From the NCBI GenBank assembly GCA_023634235.1, contig JAMKCF010000015.1, positions 5,619,698 through 5,683,697 of the forward strand: a DNA stretch of 64,000 nt, written 5' to 3'. This document shows positions 1-11,000 of this stretch, piece after piece (within the stretch, counting starts at the first letter, position 1; every line of letters starts with the position of its first letter). The position numbers were made by a program, and so were the translations under genes. Source of the stretch: Pisaster brevispinus. Taxonomy: Eukaryota > Echinodermata > Asteroidea > Forcipulatida > Asteriidae. The notes under the pieces are model-generated. The model had not been told where the DNA came from. It saw only the letters and a list, made by a program, of their open reading frames with translations, and made no database searches.

Positions 1-381
1 GATGATTCAGTTGTCTTCACTTTTAGTGTCATTTCAGCATTTCTGATAAGTGACTGATTTTGGTATGGGGCGTCGCATAACATTATTATATTCATAATTA
101 AAGTGTGTACCCTTGCCCTCACAGGTCGTTACTTATAATGATCTTCCATTATACACTTAATAGTAGAAGTAATAATTGCATCAGGGATAAAGATTATTAT
201 TTGTAGTTTTGATTATTATTTCTATTATTTATTTGGCAATTTCACGTATAAATGCAATAAGTACAAGTATATACAAAAGAATAACACTTTTACCCACACC
301 AATGTATGATAAGCACTTTATATACTTTGTTTAATGCAGTCTTGTTATATGTTTAACATAACTTCTCTTTTTCCGTTCCAG

Positions 382-463
382 CATTATGCAAGCGTGTATG
401 GACATAACTGTACCTTACCTGACGACCAGAACAGCATTCGGTAGGTCCATCGGCGAATTCCAG
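382..463 (+). CDS. IVD: IVD exon (antepenultimate)
   Basis: Acceptor TTCCGTTCCAG precedes and donor GTACAC follows. Encodes [12 protein letters not shown] through GEFQ and ends in phase 0 before the next exon's MMQGK. Confidence 0.93.
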
Positions 464-2259
464 GTACACCAAAATGTTTTACCCTCTGATAGGTTTGACG
501 CTTTGCACGGGGTTTCATCATGTGACGTGTCATGGCTGAGTGCAGTTAAGAGCGCCAGACTCAAGCACTCTGCTGATAGTTTTTTATTTCAAGTAATAAA
601 CCACAAGGGAAACTGACTGGGTAAATTTTATATAGTTTTTGTTTGAACAAAGACAAATTTACTTAAGTGGGATTTGAACCTGCGACCTCTGGATTAACAT
701 GCCTGCGCTCCATCAACTGAGCTATCTAGCCCTATGTTGGCGGTGTCCCTATTTTGTCAGTCTGTAAATGGCGCACACTAAATGTTACAATACAACCTAG
801 GAAGTGGCAGCAGAGGGATCACCTTGAGGGGATGCAACTTTTTATTTCAAATATCAAGTAAAAGGCCACAATGTAGATATTGATAAAATAAGGAGACCGC
901 CAACATAGGGCGAGGTAGCTCAGTTGGTGGACTGCAGGAATGTCAATCCAGAGCTTGCAGGTTCAAGCTCCACCCAAGTCAAATTTTCTTTGTTCGACCC
1001 AAGTTTGTTTATTTCATGTGTGAAAATTTTTCCAAAAGTAGATATGAGATTGAATGTTTTTCTCTTTCATTTTGATTTTCAGATGATGCAGGGCAAGATG
1101 GCTGACATGTACACACGGCTCAACACCAGTCGCTCATACTTGTACAACGTAGCGAGGGCAGCAGACAGGGGGTTCGTCAGCACCAAAGACTGCGCTGCAG
1201 TCATTCTGTACACTGCTGAGAACGCTACGCAAGTAGCCCTTGACGCTATACAGTGCCTTGGTAAGACAGCTCGTTTGTTATGTGATTATCTAGGATTTGA
1301 TGTTTATTGCTGTTTGGTACACCATGTATCTCTTTCATATAACACTCAAGTAGATACTTGTCAATTGATTTGATGAGTGGAGTTCACGCGGCATTGAATT
1401 TTTCCTTTCGAAAATCAGCGTGCATTTTCAAACGTCCTATTTGCACTATTTCACACTAGACCACCACGCGTGTGCCCACTTAGGTCGGTCGGTATGATTG
1501 CGCCGCTAAAGACTTGATGCTGCGATCTTTCAAAACACAGTTTATAGTCATTGCCCGGGCACCACTGTCTATTTGAAGAAGATGCTCGCGCCCTTCAGCG
1601 TTTGAGGACCATTATGCGATTAGCATTAACATTATTAATCCATTAAGCTCCGCCCCTTTAATTCATTGTCCAATCAAAACAGCAAATCCTTTTATAAGGG
1701 ATTAATCAACTGTCATCTTTGTAAAACTGCATAGAATGTGTGTCATTTTTGTGTGTCACGTCATTTGCTTGATAATAAAGTTAGTAAGGAGCTGAGGGCT
1801 GGAGATGAACGGTAAGCGTTATTGCTAGGCAGTTGCTGTGTTGGGCGGGGCTCAATGGACAGCTCTGTAGACCATATGCAAATGATGTCATTTGAGTTGG
1901 GTGCCCTTGGTTAGAGTTAAAAATAAGGTTGCTCATTGGCCGATCCTGTGCACCGGGCATACATAGCTGTGTGTTTTCCACTGCAATGCATTGTTTCATC
2001 ATCGTTTGACCTCTAAGATGGTGGCATGATGACGGCAATGCATGAGGCCCATTGTCACTTTATGTTTCAAGAGGTGAATAACTGGTGAATTTTCATTTTT
2101 GCATTTTCTTCTTTTTATACACCAGGTGGTAACGGATACATCAACGATTACCCAACCGGGCGGTTATTAAGAGACGCTAAGCTGTATGAGATCGGGGCGG
2201 GAACCAGTGAGATTAGAAGACTTATCATTGGTCGAGCCCTCAATGCAGAATATAAGTAA
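382..2259 (+). CDS. IVD: Isovaleryl-CoA dehydrogenase, C-terminal three exons (5' partial)
   Basis: Mitochondrial flavoprotein that oxidises isovaleryl-CoA to 3-methylcrotonyl-CoA in leucine breakdown and passes electrons to ETF. Three exons (382-463, 1083-1260, 2126-2259) join in phase and encode the end of the acyl-CoA dehydrogenase C-terminal helical domain, finishing at TAA 2257-2259. Recognisable blocks are [51 protein letters not shown] and [15 protein letters not shown]. In most acyl-CoA dehydrogenases the YEGT motif near the end carries the catalytic Glu; here the aligned residue is Ala in IGAGTSE. That is the known signature of the isovaleryl branch, whose base lies earlier in the protein, outside this window. 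Protein ends NAEYK. The upstream exons and mitochondrial targeting peptide lie to the left. An AATAAA occurs 11 bases after the stop, probably too close to be the functional signal. Confidence 0.95.
464..1082. repeat. IVD intron with a head-to-head pair of tRNA-derived sequences
   Basis: Two tRNA-like blocks face away from each other: one on the - strand at 662-732 (reads GGGCTAGATAGCTCAGTTGA, ending in a GGTTCAAATCC T-loop) and one on the + strand at 908-980 (GGGCGAGGTAGCTCAGTTGG, then GGTTCAAGCTCC). The inner flanks are also inverted copies: GCCCTATGTTGGCGG at 729-743 mirrors CCGCCAACATAGGGC at 897-911. The anticodon-loop region GTTAATC resembles tRNA-Asn, but the mismatched stems argue for SINE-type elements, not functional tRNAs. 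A related copy lies at 53201-53430. Confidence 0.7.
1083..1260 (+). CDS. IVD: IVD exon (penultimate)
   Basis: Acceptor TTTTGATTTTCAG and donor GTAAGA. Encodes [13 protein letters not shown] through DAIQCL plus the first base of a Gly codon, completed by the next exon (G|GT). Confidence 0.95.
2126..2259 (+). CDS. IVD: IVD terminal exon
   Basis: Acceptor TATACACCAG. Encodes [19 protein letters not shown], then [12 protein letters not shown] and the final RALNAEYK, then TAA. Confidence 0.95.
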
Positions 2260-3582
2260 CCTCATGAATAATAAACGTGATGAATATTTATCTGAGTGGA
2301 GACTGCTTCAATTGGTGCTGGAACAGGTGAAGGGTTATCACTGCATGCAGAATAATTGTCAGGTAATCTCATGAATATTAGCAGAGCACATGAAACCTCA
2401 TAAATATTCATGTTTTTTAGAGAGCGTGGCCGGATCAGAATTTTTTTCTGATGAATATTCCAAGCAATATTTTATTACTTGACAAACTGATTGGATTTCA
2501 GTAGTTATTTTTTATGAATATTCAGTTTAAAGTTCTTTGTATGAAATATTTGTTTGATCTGAATTAAGTGAGAGAAGGAAGCATTTCATTGGCAAAAGTC
2601 TCCATAATGCTAATTATTGATTCACAAATATTCAGAACGTGGGAGTGGAAGAAGCGTCATTAAGTGGGTGGGACCATAATAAGAGTAAGTTTTCCAGGTA
2701 AACATTTTTCCAGCAAAAAAGTATAAGCAAATAATATATTCATATAAATTGTATTCTAAGTGACTTGTACAAAACTGAGATTATTCAAAGGGCGACTTTT
2801 TTAGTTTCACAAATATTTTTAAAGTGGAATTATTGGATTGACAACAATAGTAGTTGTCAAAATATCCGTACTTTATGTAATCTTAACTGGCAACGTTTGT
2901 TTTGTTAATGTAGTCCCCCAATATCGCAACATAAACTACTGGAAAAGAGATATTTGTGTCACACAAACATCTGGCTCAAATGTAGATTCGTAGACTTGCC
3001 CAGTCATTCCTAGCCAGACTATACTTTATGTGACCCAACAGGCCTATACATACAATATAAACAAACCTGTGAAAGTTGACAGCTCAGTCGGTCGTCAGAG
3101 TCCCAAGAAAATAGTGAAAAAACCCTATGTTGTCACTGTTTTCAAACATTGAGTTTTCGACTCGCGAGATTAAAGTATTTTGTGTTATACATTTGGTGTA
3201 TTCATTTCTCAAAAAGCTGTAACATTTTAAGGCGAAAAATGTTTCCAGGGAAGTTTTCCACCATAAACCATCTTCATACCATGTAAAGTTATGTGTAAAT
3301 TTGTAAATGTAAATTAACATTTTCAACCTTACCGATGTTGTGAACACCCTTTTATGGCCTTTTTAGCAGAAACTCTTCCAAAGAAATGTAAATAGTCTAG
3401 GTTTCAAGCCTGAGATCGCCCGGTGATCTTGACAACTTCAGCTAGCTGCTGCGCGTACAAGATGTACCTATTTACCACATTAAAAATGTATGCTTGAAGT
3501 ACTTGCTTGTAAGTCTACTCTTTTGAAATTTCCATTTTGACGTTTCAAGGGGCACTGAGGTGTCATAAGGGAAACTGTCCTC

Positions 3583-3710
3583 CCCCGGAGATTCTGTCCC
3601 TCTGAAAATATGGAAAATTAACATGGGCTGAAGGAGGTTGATTCAAAAGAGGGCGCTATAAGAAAAAGTTTGTACACAGTTCACCATAATGGGGGGACAG
3701 AATCTCCTGC
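3583..3710. mobile_element. MITE-like inverted-repeat element, copy 1
   Basis: Ends GGAGATTCTGTCCC and GGGACAGAATCTCC are inverted copies about 100 bases apart. The interior contains GGGCTGAAGGAGGTTGATTC and AGAGGGCGCTAT. A second copy lies at 4166-4275; degraded relatives with the same interior motif (opposite orientation) lie near 24.4 kb and 29.9 kb. Confidence 0.7.
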
Positions 3711-4165
3711 CACAGCGGCAACGACCAAGCTACCCGTAATGATGGAGGCAGTTTTGCCTGTAATGTCTTCGTGAAGAGTTAGATCTACATTGTACATAAT
3801 ATTATAACAGGAAAAATGACTCAGACTAAAACTTGCTTTACTTTATTAATACAAAACTTAAAACCCACGAAGCTCGCGGCTTAAAAAGCTTCATACAAAT
3901 AGTACAATTTATTCGGGGATTTCAAGCGGAAAAGTTTGAGAACATTTGAATGCGTTCGTTTTCATAAGCAGTTGGCCGATTCACCAGGAAGGTCTTTAGA
4001 TCACTTTACAGATTATGAGCAGGTGACAATCAGAGTTCGGAGGGAGAAACACTTATGTTTTTGATCATGCGTAAGTCAGATGACACGAAACAAACATGTG
4101 TAGACCCTTGCATCAACGTCATCACACACAGTTACTGTCTGTCGGTGTCCTAGGAAAATCTGTCC

Positions 4166-4275
4166 GCCGGAGATTCTGTCCCGAAATTATTAACATTGGC
4201 TGGAAGAGGTTGGTTCAAAAGAGGGCGCTCTCAGAAGAAGTTTGTCGTATAGGGAGACAGAGTCTCCTGCCACAC
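4166..4275. mobile_element. MITE-like inverted-repeat element, copy 2
   Basis: GGAGATTCTGTCCC at the left and GGGAGACAGAGTCTCC at the right, with the shared interior GTTGGTTCAAAAGAGGGCGC. Somewhat shorter and more diverged than copy 1. Confidence 0.65.
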
Positions 4276-4903
4276 CGGCCATGCTCGCCATAGTCAAACT
4301 CCACATAAAAATGATGGTAAGCAGATCGCACTAACAGTAACACACATCAGGGGCATTGACTCCCAAAATGGCTCAAGCCAAGATTATTGTGATGATGACG
4401 TCAGCGTGAATTGGGTCAATATTGACGGTTAACATGTTTACATAAAAACGTTATCTTGACTGTTCGGAGCTATACCTTGATGCTATCAAATTCTTTGGCC
4501 AGTGTTTAATTTGATTGTAATGCCCGTAGGTGCATTTAGTTTTGGTCAAACCGTGGAGTTTGATGGTCAAACTAGATGTAGTTTCCCCAAAGGTTTGTCA
4601 TCTTAAAAAAAATCCCGAGATGGTCATAACCGCTGTTGTTGTATGGCCGCCGAAGAGAGGATACACTTTTTCTGTGAAAAACTAACCGCACCACAAAATG
4701 TCAAGACTCAGTCAAGGCCTACTCCAAAGAGAAAATGGAAACTTTTTTTTGAGAGAGAGAGAGAAAGCTAAACAAAAATAACTCAATAAAAGCACAGTCA
4801 TTTTGAGGGTTTATCACACAACATCCACCTAACATAAAACAAGTCTGGCCGTAATATCAGATCGTAAGGAGCGTCCAGTCACACGATAAAGCGTTAGATC
4901 TGA

Positions 4904-5068
4904 TCACCACTCGGTAGTGGGGCGAACCTTCCGCCACTCGGCGATGACCGGGTTGGCCGCCACGAGGTCGAACACGGCCTTCAGCTTCGGATACTTGGCC
5001 AATGAGTTGGGGAAGTAGACTTCAGCAACCTCGACCATGCACAGGAAATGAACATCGGCAGCTGTTAG
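4904..5068 (-). CDS. GST-A exon 5
   Basis: Acceptor AAACCCTCACAG. Encodes LTAADVHFLCMVEVAEVYF through RPTTEW and a TGA stop. Confidence 0.92.
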   Translation of the reverse strand, partial: LTAADVHFLCMVEVAEVYFPNSLAKYPKLKAVFDLVAANPVIAEWRKVRPTTEW

Positions 5069-8000
5069 CTGTGAGGGTTTGAAGAAGACATAAGTATCTT
5101 TATTGGTTGAAGGTTTACCGTTTGTGAATGCTGGGGTATTGGGCAACTTCCAACCTTACTATAGAGAGGTTTCGCAAGCGTGTGGATATGTATAGAAATA
5201 GATACAGATGTGATAACCGTATCCGTTCATTGGACACGCAAACAGAGTTTTATGTGTCGGGCCTATAGAAACACTTTGGCAGTAAGTTTCGCGAGCAAAA
5301 CAAATACAAAAACATTTGGTGTATGTTGTTGTTACGTTGGAGAGTTTGATTGAATGGTATATTTGATTTAACTGTTCGTTTTCGGACCCACACGTTAAAC
5401 GCGTGTGAAGAAAGTTTCACAGCTAGCATTACTTACACATTTAAAAGCAATACCGGTATCCGTTTTTAACGTACGTATGAGCTTCCGAACCGTTGTCAAC
5501 GTGCTTGCTAAACACGGAAGCCGCGGTTACGCGTCACGTGAACACAAAAAGTGCTGACGTATCCGTATTTGTATCCGTAGCCTTGCAAAACCTCTCAAGA
5601 AGTCAGCCATGGGGATTACTCAATGGCTCCCTTGCATGCACATGTCCACGTACATCTTGTTAAGCTGTCATGTACTCAATTAATAATTAATATGCAGTTG
5701 CTAGGATGACCTCATCACTGATTAGTGGCGTAACCATAACGGGGCACAGCCCGTTTCCCGGGTGCCGTACCGTTTGAAATCTAGACTTTTCAGATTAAAA
5801 ATTTCAAGAGTAAAATGTTACATTATTTTTATGGGACTTTTTAAAAATGATTTTCCCCTTACTTAACTCACAAAATTAGTTAACGGTGTATCAAGCGCGT
5901 TTAAAGGGGCTTGTTTAAAGAGACATACAAACGGAAACTAGTTTCAATTGGCCAGAACTCCCACCTTTACAAAAAAAATGGTGCACCCCCTGTGCCCCCT
6001 AATAATGTTACCCTATAGTTTCGGTGCTGATGCTGATATAGCCCGAACATCTGACGTCACACTTCGAGGCTCGTGAATAACGCCAGATACCAGCCAGACC
6101 GGACGTTGCCAAACGTACCTTTGACCTAGCATTCATTTCACACGGACACTCGCAGAACAAAACAACGTTACGTGATGTATCCAATGAAATCATTGGGCCT
6201 TAAGACCAGTACCTGTCTTTATCCTTGCGGATAAAGACAGGGGACCAGTCTGATGCTGATAACACCCCCTACCAGCAAAAGCTTATACCTTATTTCCAAA
6301 GAAGAAGCTCCCTGCGTGTTCCAGCTCCAGCAGCTTCACCATCCGGTCATAGATTACTGGAATCTCAACCTCGCAGAAATGCTTGGTGTTTTTCGCCTTG
6401 AAGGTTAATTACCAAAAAAAAAAAAAACGTAAATAAAGTACCTTTATTTTATCCCCCGCAAAAAGAAGTAAAGGAGACCCCAAACATAGCAACTTTGTAA
6501 AAATAAAAATAAATTTAAAAAAATAAAAAACACTTCCTTGGTCAGAATATTGATCCGGGCACCGGGTCTCTTATCTAAGTCAGACTGACCCGATCCTAGT
6601 TTTAAAAATAATAACAATAAAATAAGAGTGTATAAAGTACCCGAAATACTTATCCATCTCCACTGTGCAGAGCCTCAAATTTGGCATAACTTAAAAAGAC
6701 AAGTCTGAAATTGATCAAAGGCAAAGATTTTACAACCCACAAAACATTTTTGTGTACATCGTCCGGTCGCGCATCTCCGAGTGAGAGAAAAAAAAACCCA
6801 ACACAACTTGAGTATTCATCAGTATTATAATCATCAATCAAACTTCTGACGCTGCTTCAAGGCTTTAACGTCAGTTTGAGTGAATTTCTTTTTTAACTCT
6901 CCGAGCGGAAGAAGACAGTGTACTGGAACGAATGACCTTTTAACGCCTGGCCAGATTTGATTTTTAAATGAATGATATCGTCCCTTTGTTCACATTACTA
7001 TATCAAAAATTTACTCGAGCACGCCGTAAGGTCACTTCGGTTTTGTGGTTTACTTCTTTGTTTTCTTTTTTAAAGCAAGAATCCTCAGAGAACGTGGGAA
7101 CAAACTACATGTCTCTATTTCAACCTCACGTTAAAATGGTTTAAAATGCCATCGCATTTTTGATACCCAAAGTCCAGTGCAAAATTGTTGCCATCCAATG
7201 ACGTCTCATTTCATGTGGGTCTGTACATTTCTAAAGGGGGAAATTTTCCCTGCTGTTCAATAAAAACGCCGCTTTTGACCCCCCAAAAAATATGGAAATT
7301 TCCTGTGTGGAATGTATGTAGCCTTTTTTGACAAAGCGACCTTGTAAACATTCCAGTGCCTTTCTGGCAGGCAAGACACTACACGTGTCCTATGGGGAAA
7401 AACGCTACACGTGTCATTTGGGAAATTCTGTGTTCTCAGCAGAAACCTTCACATGTGACTTTTAATGTATGCCTCTTTATAATCTTGGTCTATAAATCAG
7501 CATTATGTCGATTAAACCTGACCCCCACCTTTAAAATGATTCTAAACTGGACAGTTTATAAATGAACCCAAAATCCTATTGTTTCCCACCGTTTCGTACC
7601 TTTTCCTCGGCATTGGTGGAAAAGAAAACAACATCCCAAGGGGGCACCACGTCATCAATGGTGTCGATCACCATGTCGATGCACATGGCCTCCAGCTCAT
7701 CCTTGCCGAAGAAACCTGAACTTGCAGACAATAAGAAAGACACAGTTTAGTAAACTTGCGGGTACAACCAAGTATATACAACTCTTTTGGGATAAGTTTT
7801 GGTTCTGAGGTGAACTGGTGTCTCAACGTTTCGAACAGTATACTCTGCTCGTCTTCAGGAGAATGCTGTACTGCTGATAATGTTGAGGCTTAGAGTTGGA
7901 GGGAAGCACATTTGGGTGGGAAGGTTCCAAGCTGTTCTTGACTGGTGACTTATGGGAGTTGACTGCTGGCTGGATGTGTGTGCGCTGGATGGAGTTGACA

Positions 8001-11000
8001 ATATTTGTTATTTTTTAATTTATTTTTAAAGTATAACAATGAACTTCAATGACGCAAGGCAAACACTTATATGCCTAATACGTTTGCTGGAGGTCTGGGT
8101 TCGAAATCTGAGGCGCCTAAATATATATATTTAGCAATGCTGACTTTAATGTTTTGAAAGTTACATCTATAGATAAAGTTCGTACATGGGCTTACAGCAC
8201 CTGAATACCCGTCAGTTTGTGCATAATTAACCACATCAGTCCATTGGGGTTTCCTGCGCGGGGTTTACATAGTGTTTATTGTAAAGAGCGAGGTTGATTC
8301 CACCGATACAAAAGTGTGTGGGGGAATACGCCCCCCATTCACACCCGCGCTCGATCGTACTTTTGTGTTTTTGCAGCATTTACGTATTATTACTTTCGTG
8401 CTTCAATTCGACACGCTGCAAAATTACCGCAAGGTACAATTTTTATTGTGTTATGTATATACACTGTACATGTATATACAGTGAAGTGTCATGATTTTCA
8501 GTCGGAATATTTCTAGTGCTGGAGGAATCGAGGCCGGTCTGGGACTCAGACTTGGACACCGGAGACTCGACTACAGCGACCCCTAGGTGTACACTGAATA
8601 CATTCACAATGGTTTTCTTTTATATTTAAAGCTTGGGAGCTATATGCGTGTACATAATGATGTACACCGATATTATTATGAGTAATTGTTACTCTCACCG
8701 AACTTTCTTCCTAAGTAACCGATGATGGACTTGCTCTGGTTGTACTCCTTGCCGTCGATTTCCAGGGCGGGGACTTGTCCGGTCGTAATGGCTGTAAAGA
8801 AAAAGCAATACATGACAATTATCGAAAGAACGAACTCCAGGTTTCATTCTGAATCTGTTGTAACCACAATCCAAAAACTTCCGGAACCCGGATTCCGGGT
8901 CATAACAATGAGGCCTGATCCAGGACCCGGTTTCCGGGTCCCATAATGTGAGGCCTGATCCGTGTCTGGGTCAGTATGGATCTGTGTCAGACAAACCGGA
9001 GTCTGTGTCAAACTGATGCAAACTCCGAGTCAGAATCGAACTGAATAATCAGTCTCAGACCCGGATATACACTGCAAAAAGTGGGGTGTTGAAATTGACA
9101 CCATGATGGGTGTTGTCACATAAAGATACACACGAGAGAATCAAAATTAACATCATATGGTGTTAAAATGACATCAATGTGTGTGTATGCACATACTAGT
9201 GTTATTTTAACACCCTATGGTGTACATTTGGATCTTTTTTGGGTCTACCTGTGACAACACCCATGGTTTTTAATTTTAACACCCCAGTTTTGGCAGTGTA
9301 GGTCAGCCCCCCCCCACCCAGAATCTGGGTTAATTCTGACCAGGGCTAGTATTGGTTTTAGAGCACATGTCAATTTTAACCAGACAAATATTTCAATCTA
9401 AAAGACTAAACCAAAATCACGAGAAAAAAAAAAGTATTTGAAGACCTCCACAAATCAACATTTTTCTTGTTTCGATTGCTGCGTTTTAAAACAAGTCTGA
9501 AATAGATGTGCCTCACAGAATAGTTGTCATGGTATAGACTATATGTGACATGTGACGTCACATGTTAAAAAAAAACCCACAGAGCCTGGACTTCCTGCAG
9601 GCACGATTTGTACACAGGTCAATGGAAGTACACAATCTTATATTATAGAGATCGCGCTGTCTGATTTTTAACAACGTTTGATATGAAGAAAGGGGGCACA
9701 TCCCAAAACTTGTTCAGCTGTTATTTTTATACTCTTCAATCATGGAAAATATGACACAAATTGTGAAATTACCCATTTGGCCAGTGTAAATCTCGCCTGC
9801 CAGAAAGGTTCAGAACGTACAATGTCACTCTTTTTTTGTAAACAATGGTTACACGGTCTATATTATGCAGTTATCAACAGTTTTCGTTTTGTTTTCACGA
9901 ACACTTGGTCACGGATTTAGATAAAATTTCCACAGGCTGACATTATTGTTGTGTTGATTGCTAACAAGACGGTTGAATTTAATTTAATCTCCCCAAAAGA
10001 TAATTATGTACTTCCCTTGTAAAATTCAAAAAAAGGACTCAAAGAATAAAATAACACATCACTTATCTTTTTAATAAAAAACTTCATTAAAACTTCTTCT
10101 TTTTTTTATAAAAAATAAAAAATCACTCTCAACCGCATGATAATGGCGAGCCACAACTTCGCACATCGTTAAAATATATATGTTTATTTTGCAAAACCAA
10201 AAACATTTTAAAGCCTTGATATACAAAAGAAGAATTTACAAATCTTGCCACTTTTTGTGTCAGTAAATTTACATGCGCAAAATTGTAAAATGATCTGTTA
10301 ATAAATTGGTTATACAGAGCCCATAGGCCCTATAGGATTCGGGACTGACTGTGCACTTTTTGTTCAAACATTCCTCAAAAAGACAAGAAGTATTAAGAGC
10401 AGTATGTGCACTTTTTGTTACACAGCAATAATCATTTACTTTTGGTATATAGATTATTATTTGGGTTTGCAAATTTAATCAGCTCCAAATCTCAACAACC
10501 AACAAAGAAGACCGTGCCCGAACACTGTATAAGTTCATCGGGGTCGAACGGCACCCTCAGCTGTGTAACAAAAGAAACTAAAAATGGAATATTTGCAACT
10601 AAGGAGTTCCATGTACGGAGATCTGGAAGCGCCATCCAACTTTTTGAGATTCGAGTTAATTTATAGTGCAGGATGATGACATTATTAACGTAAGATGACA
10701 ACACCCTGACATGATTTGTCCGGGGATGACTACATCTTGAAAGTAGAAAGCTGTCTTCGTTTCCAAATCTTGGGTCCTCGACATTTTCCGAGGATGTTAT
10801 CATCCCATGATAAATTATCTCGGCAAGTCGACAATTTACTTTTATAATATCTTTGTTGGTCGGCGAAGATAACTACATCGGGAAGGCGACATCTTACTTT
10901 ATAGTTTTGTCGTTATCCCGATCATAAATTACCCCAGGACCTCAACATGTCGGATGACACTTCCAGAGCTCCGTACTCCTGGACTAGCTTAATTCATCTA

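Larger units (their letters stand above)
2260..4903. other. Intergenic stretch between IVD and GST-A (convergent genes)
   Basis: No coding exon seen. The first 400 bases repeat the string CATGAATATT and variants, as AT-rich 3' flank. The rest is unique-looking AT-rich sequence plus two copies of an inverted-repeat element listed separately. Confidence 0.6.

Noticed and set aside
662..980. Functional tRNA genes
   Set aside because: A and B boxes are present but acceptor and anticodon stems mismatch, flanks are shared with another SINE copy, and the two blocks are an inverted pair. These fit SINE heads, not working tRNAs.
10406..10803. ORFs of 86 and 103 codons in GST-A intron 1
   Set aside because: Opposite-strand overlaps inside diverged repeat sequence, no domain, no splice-site pattern.
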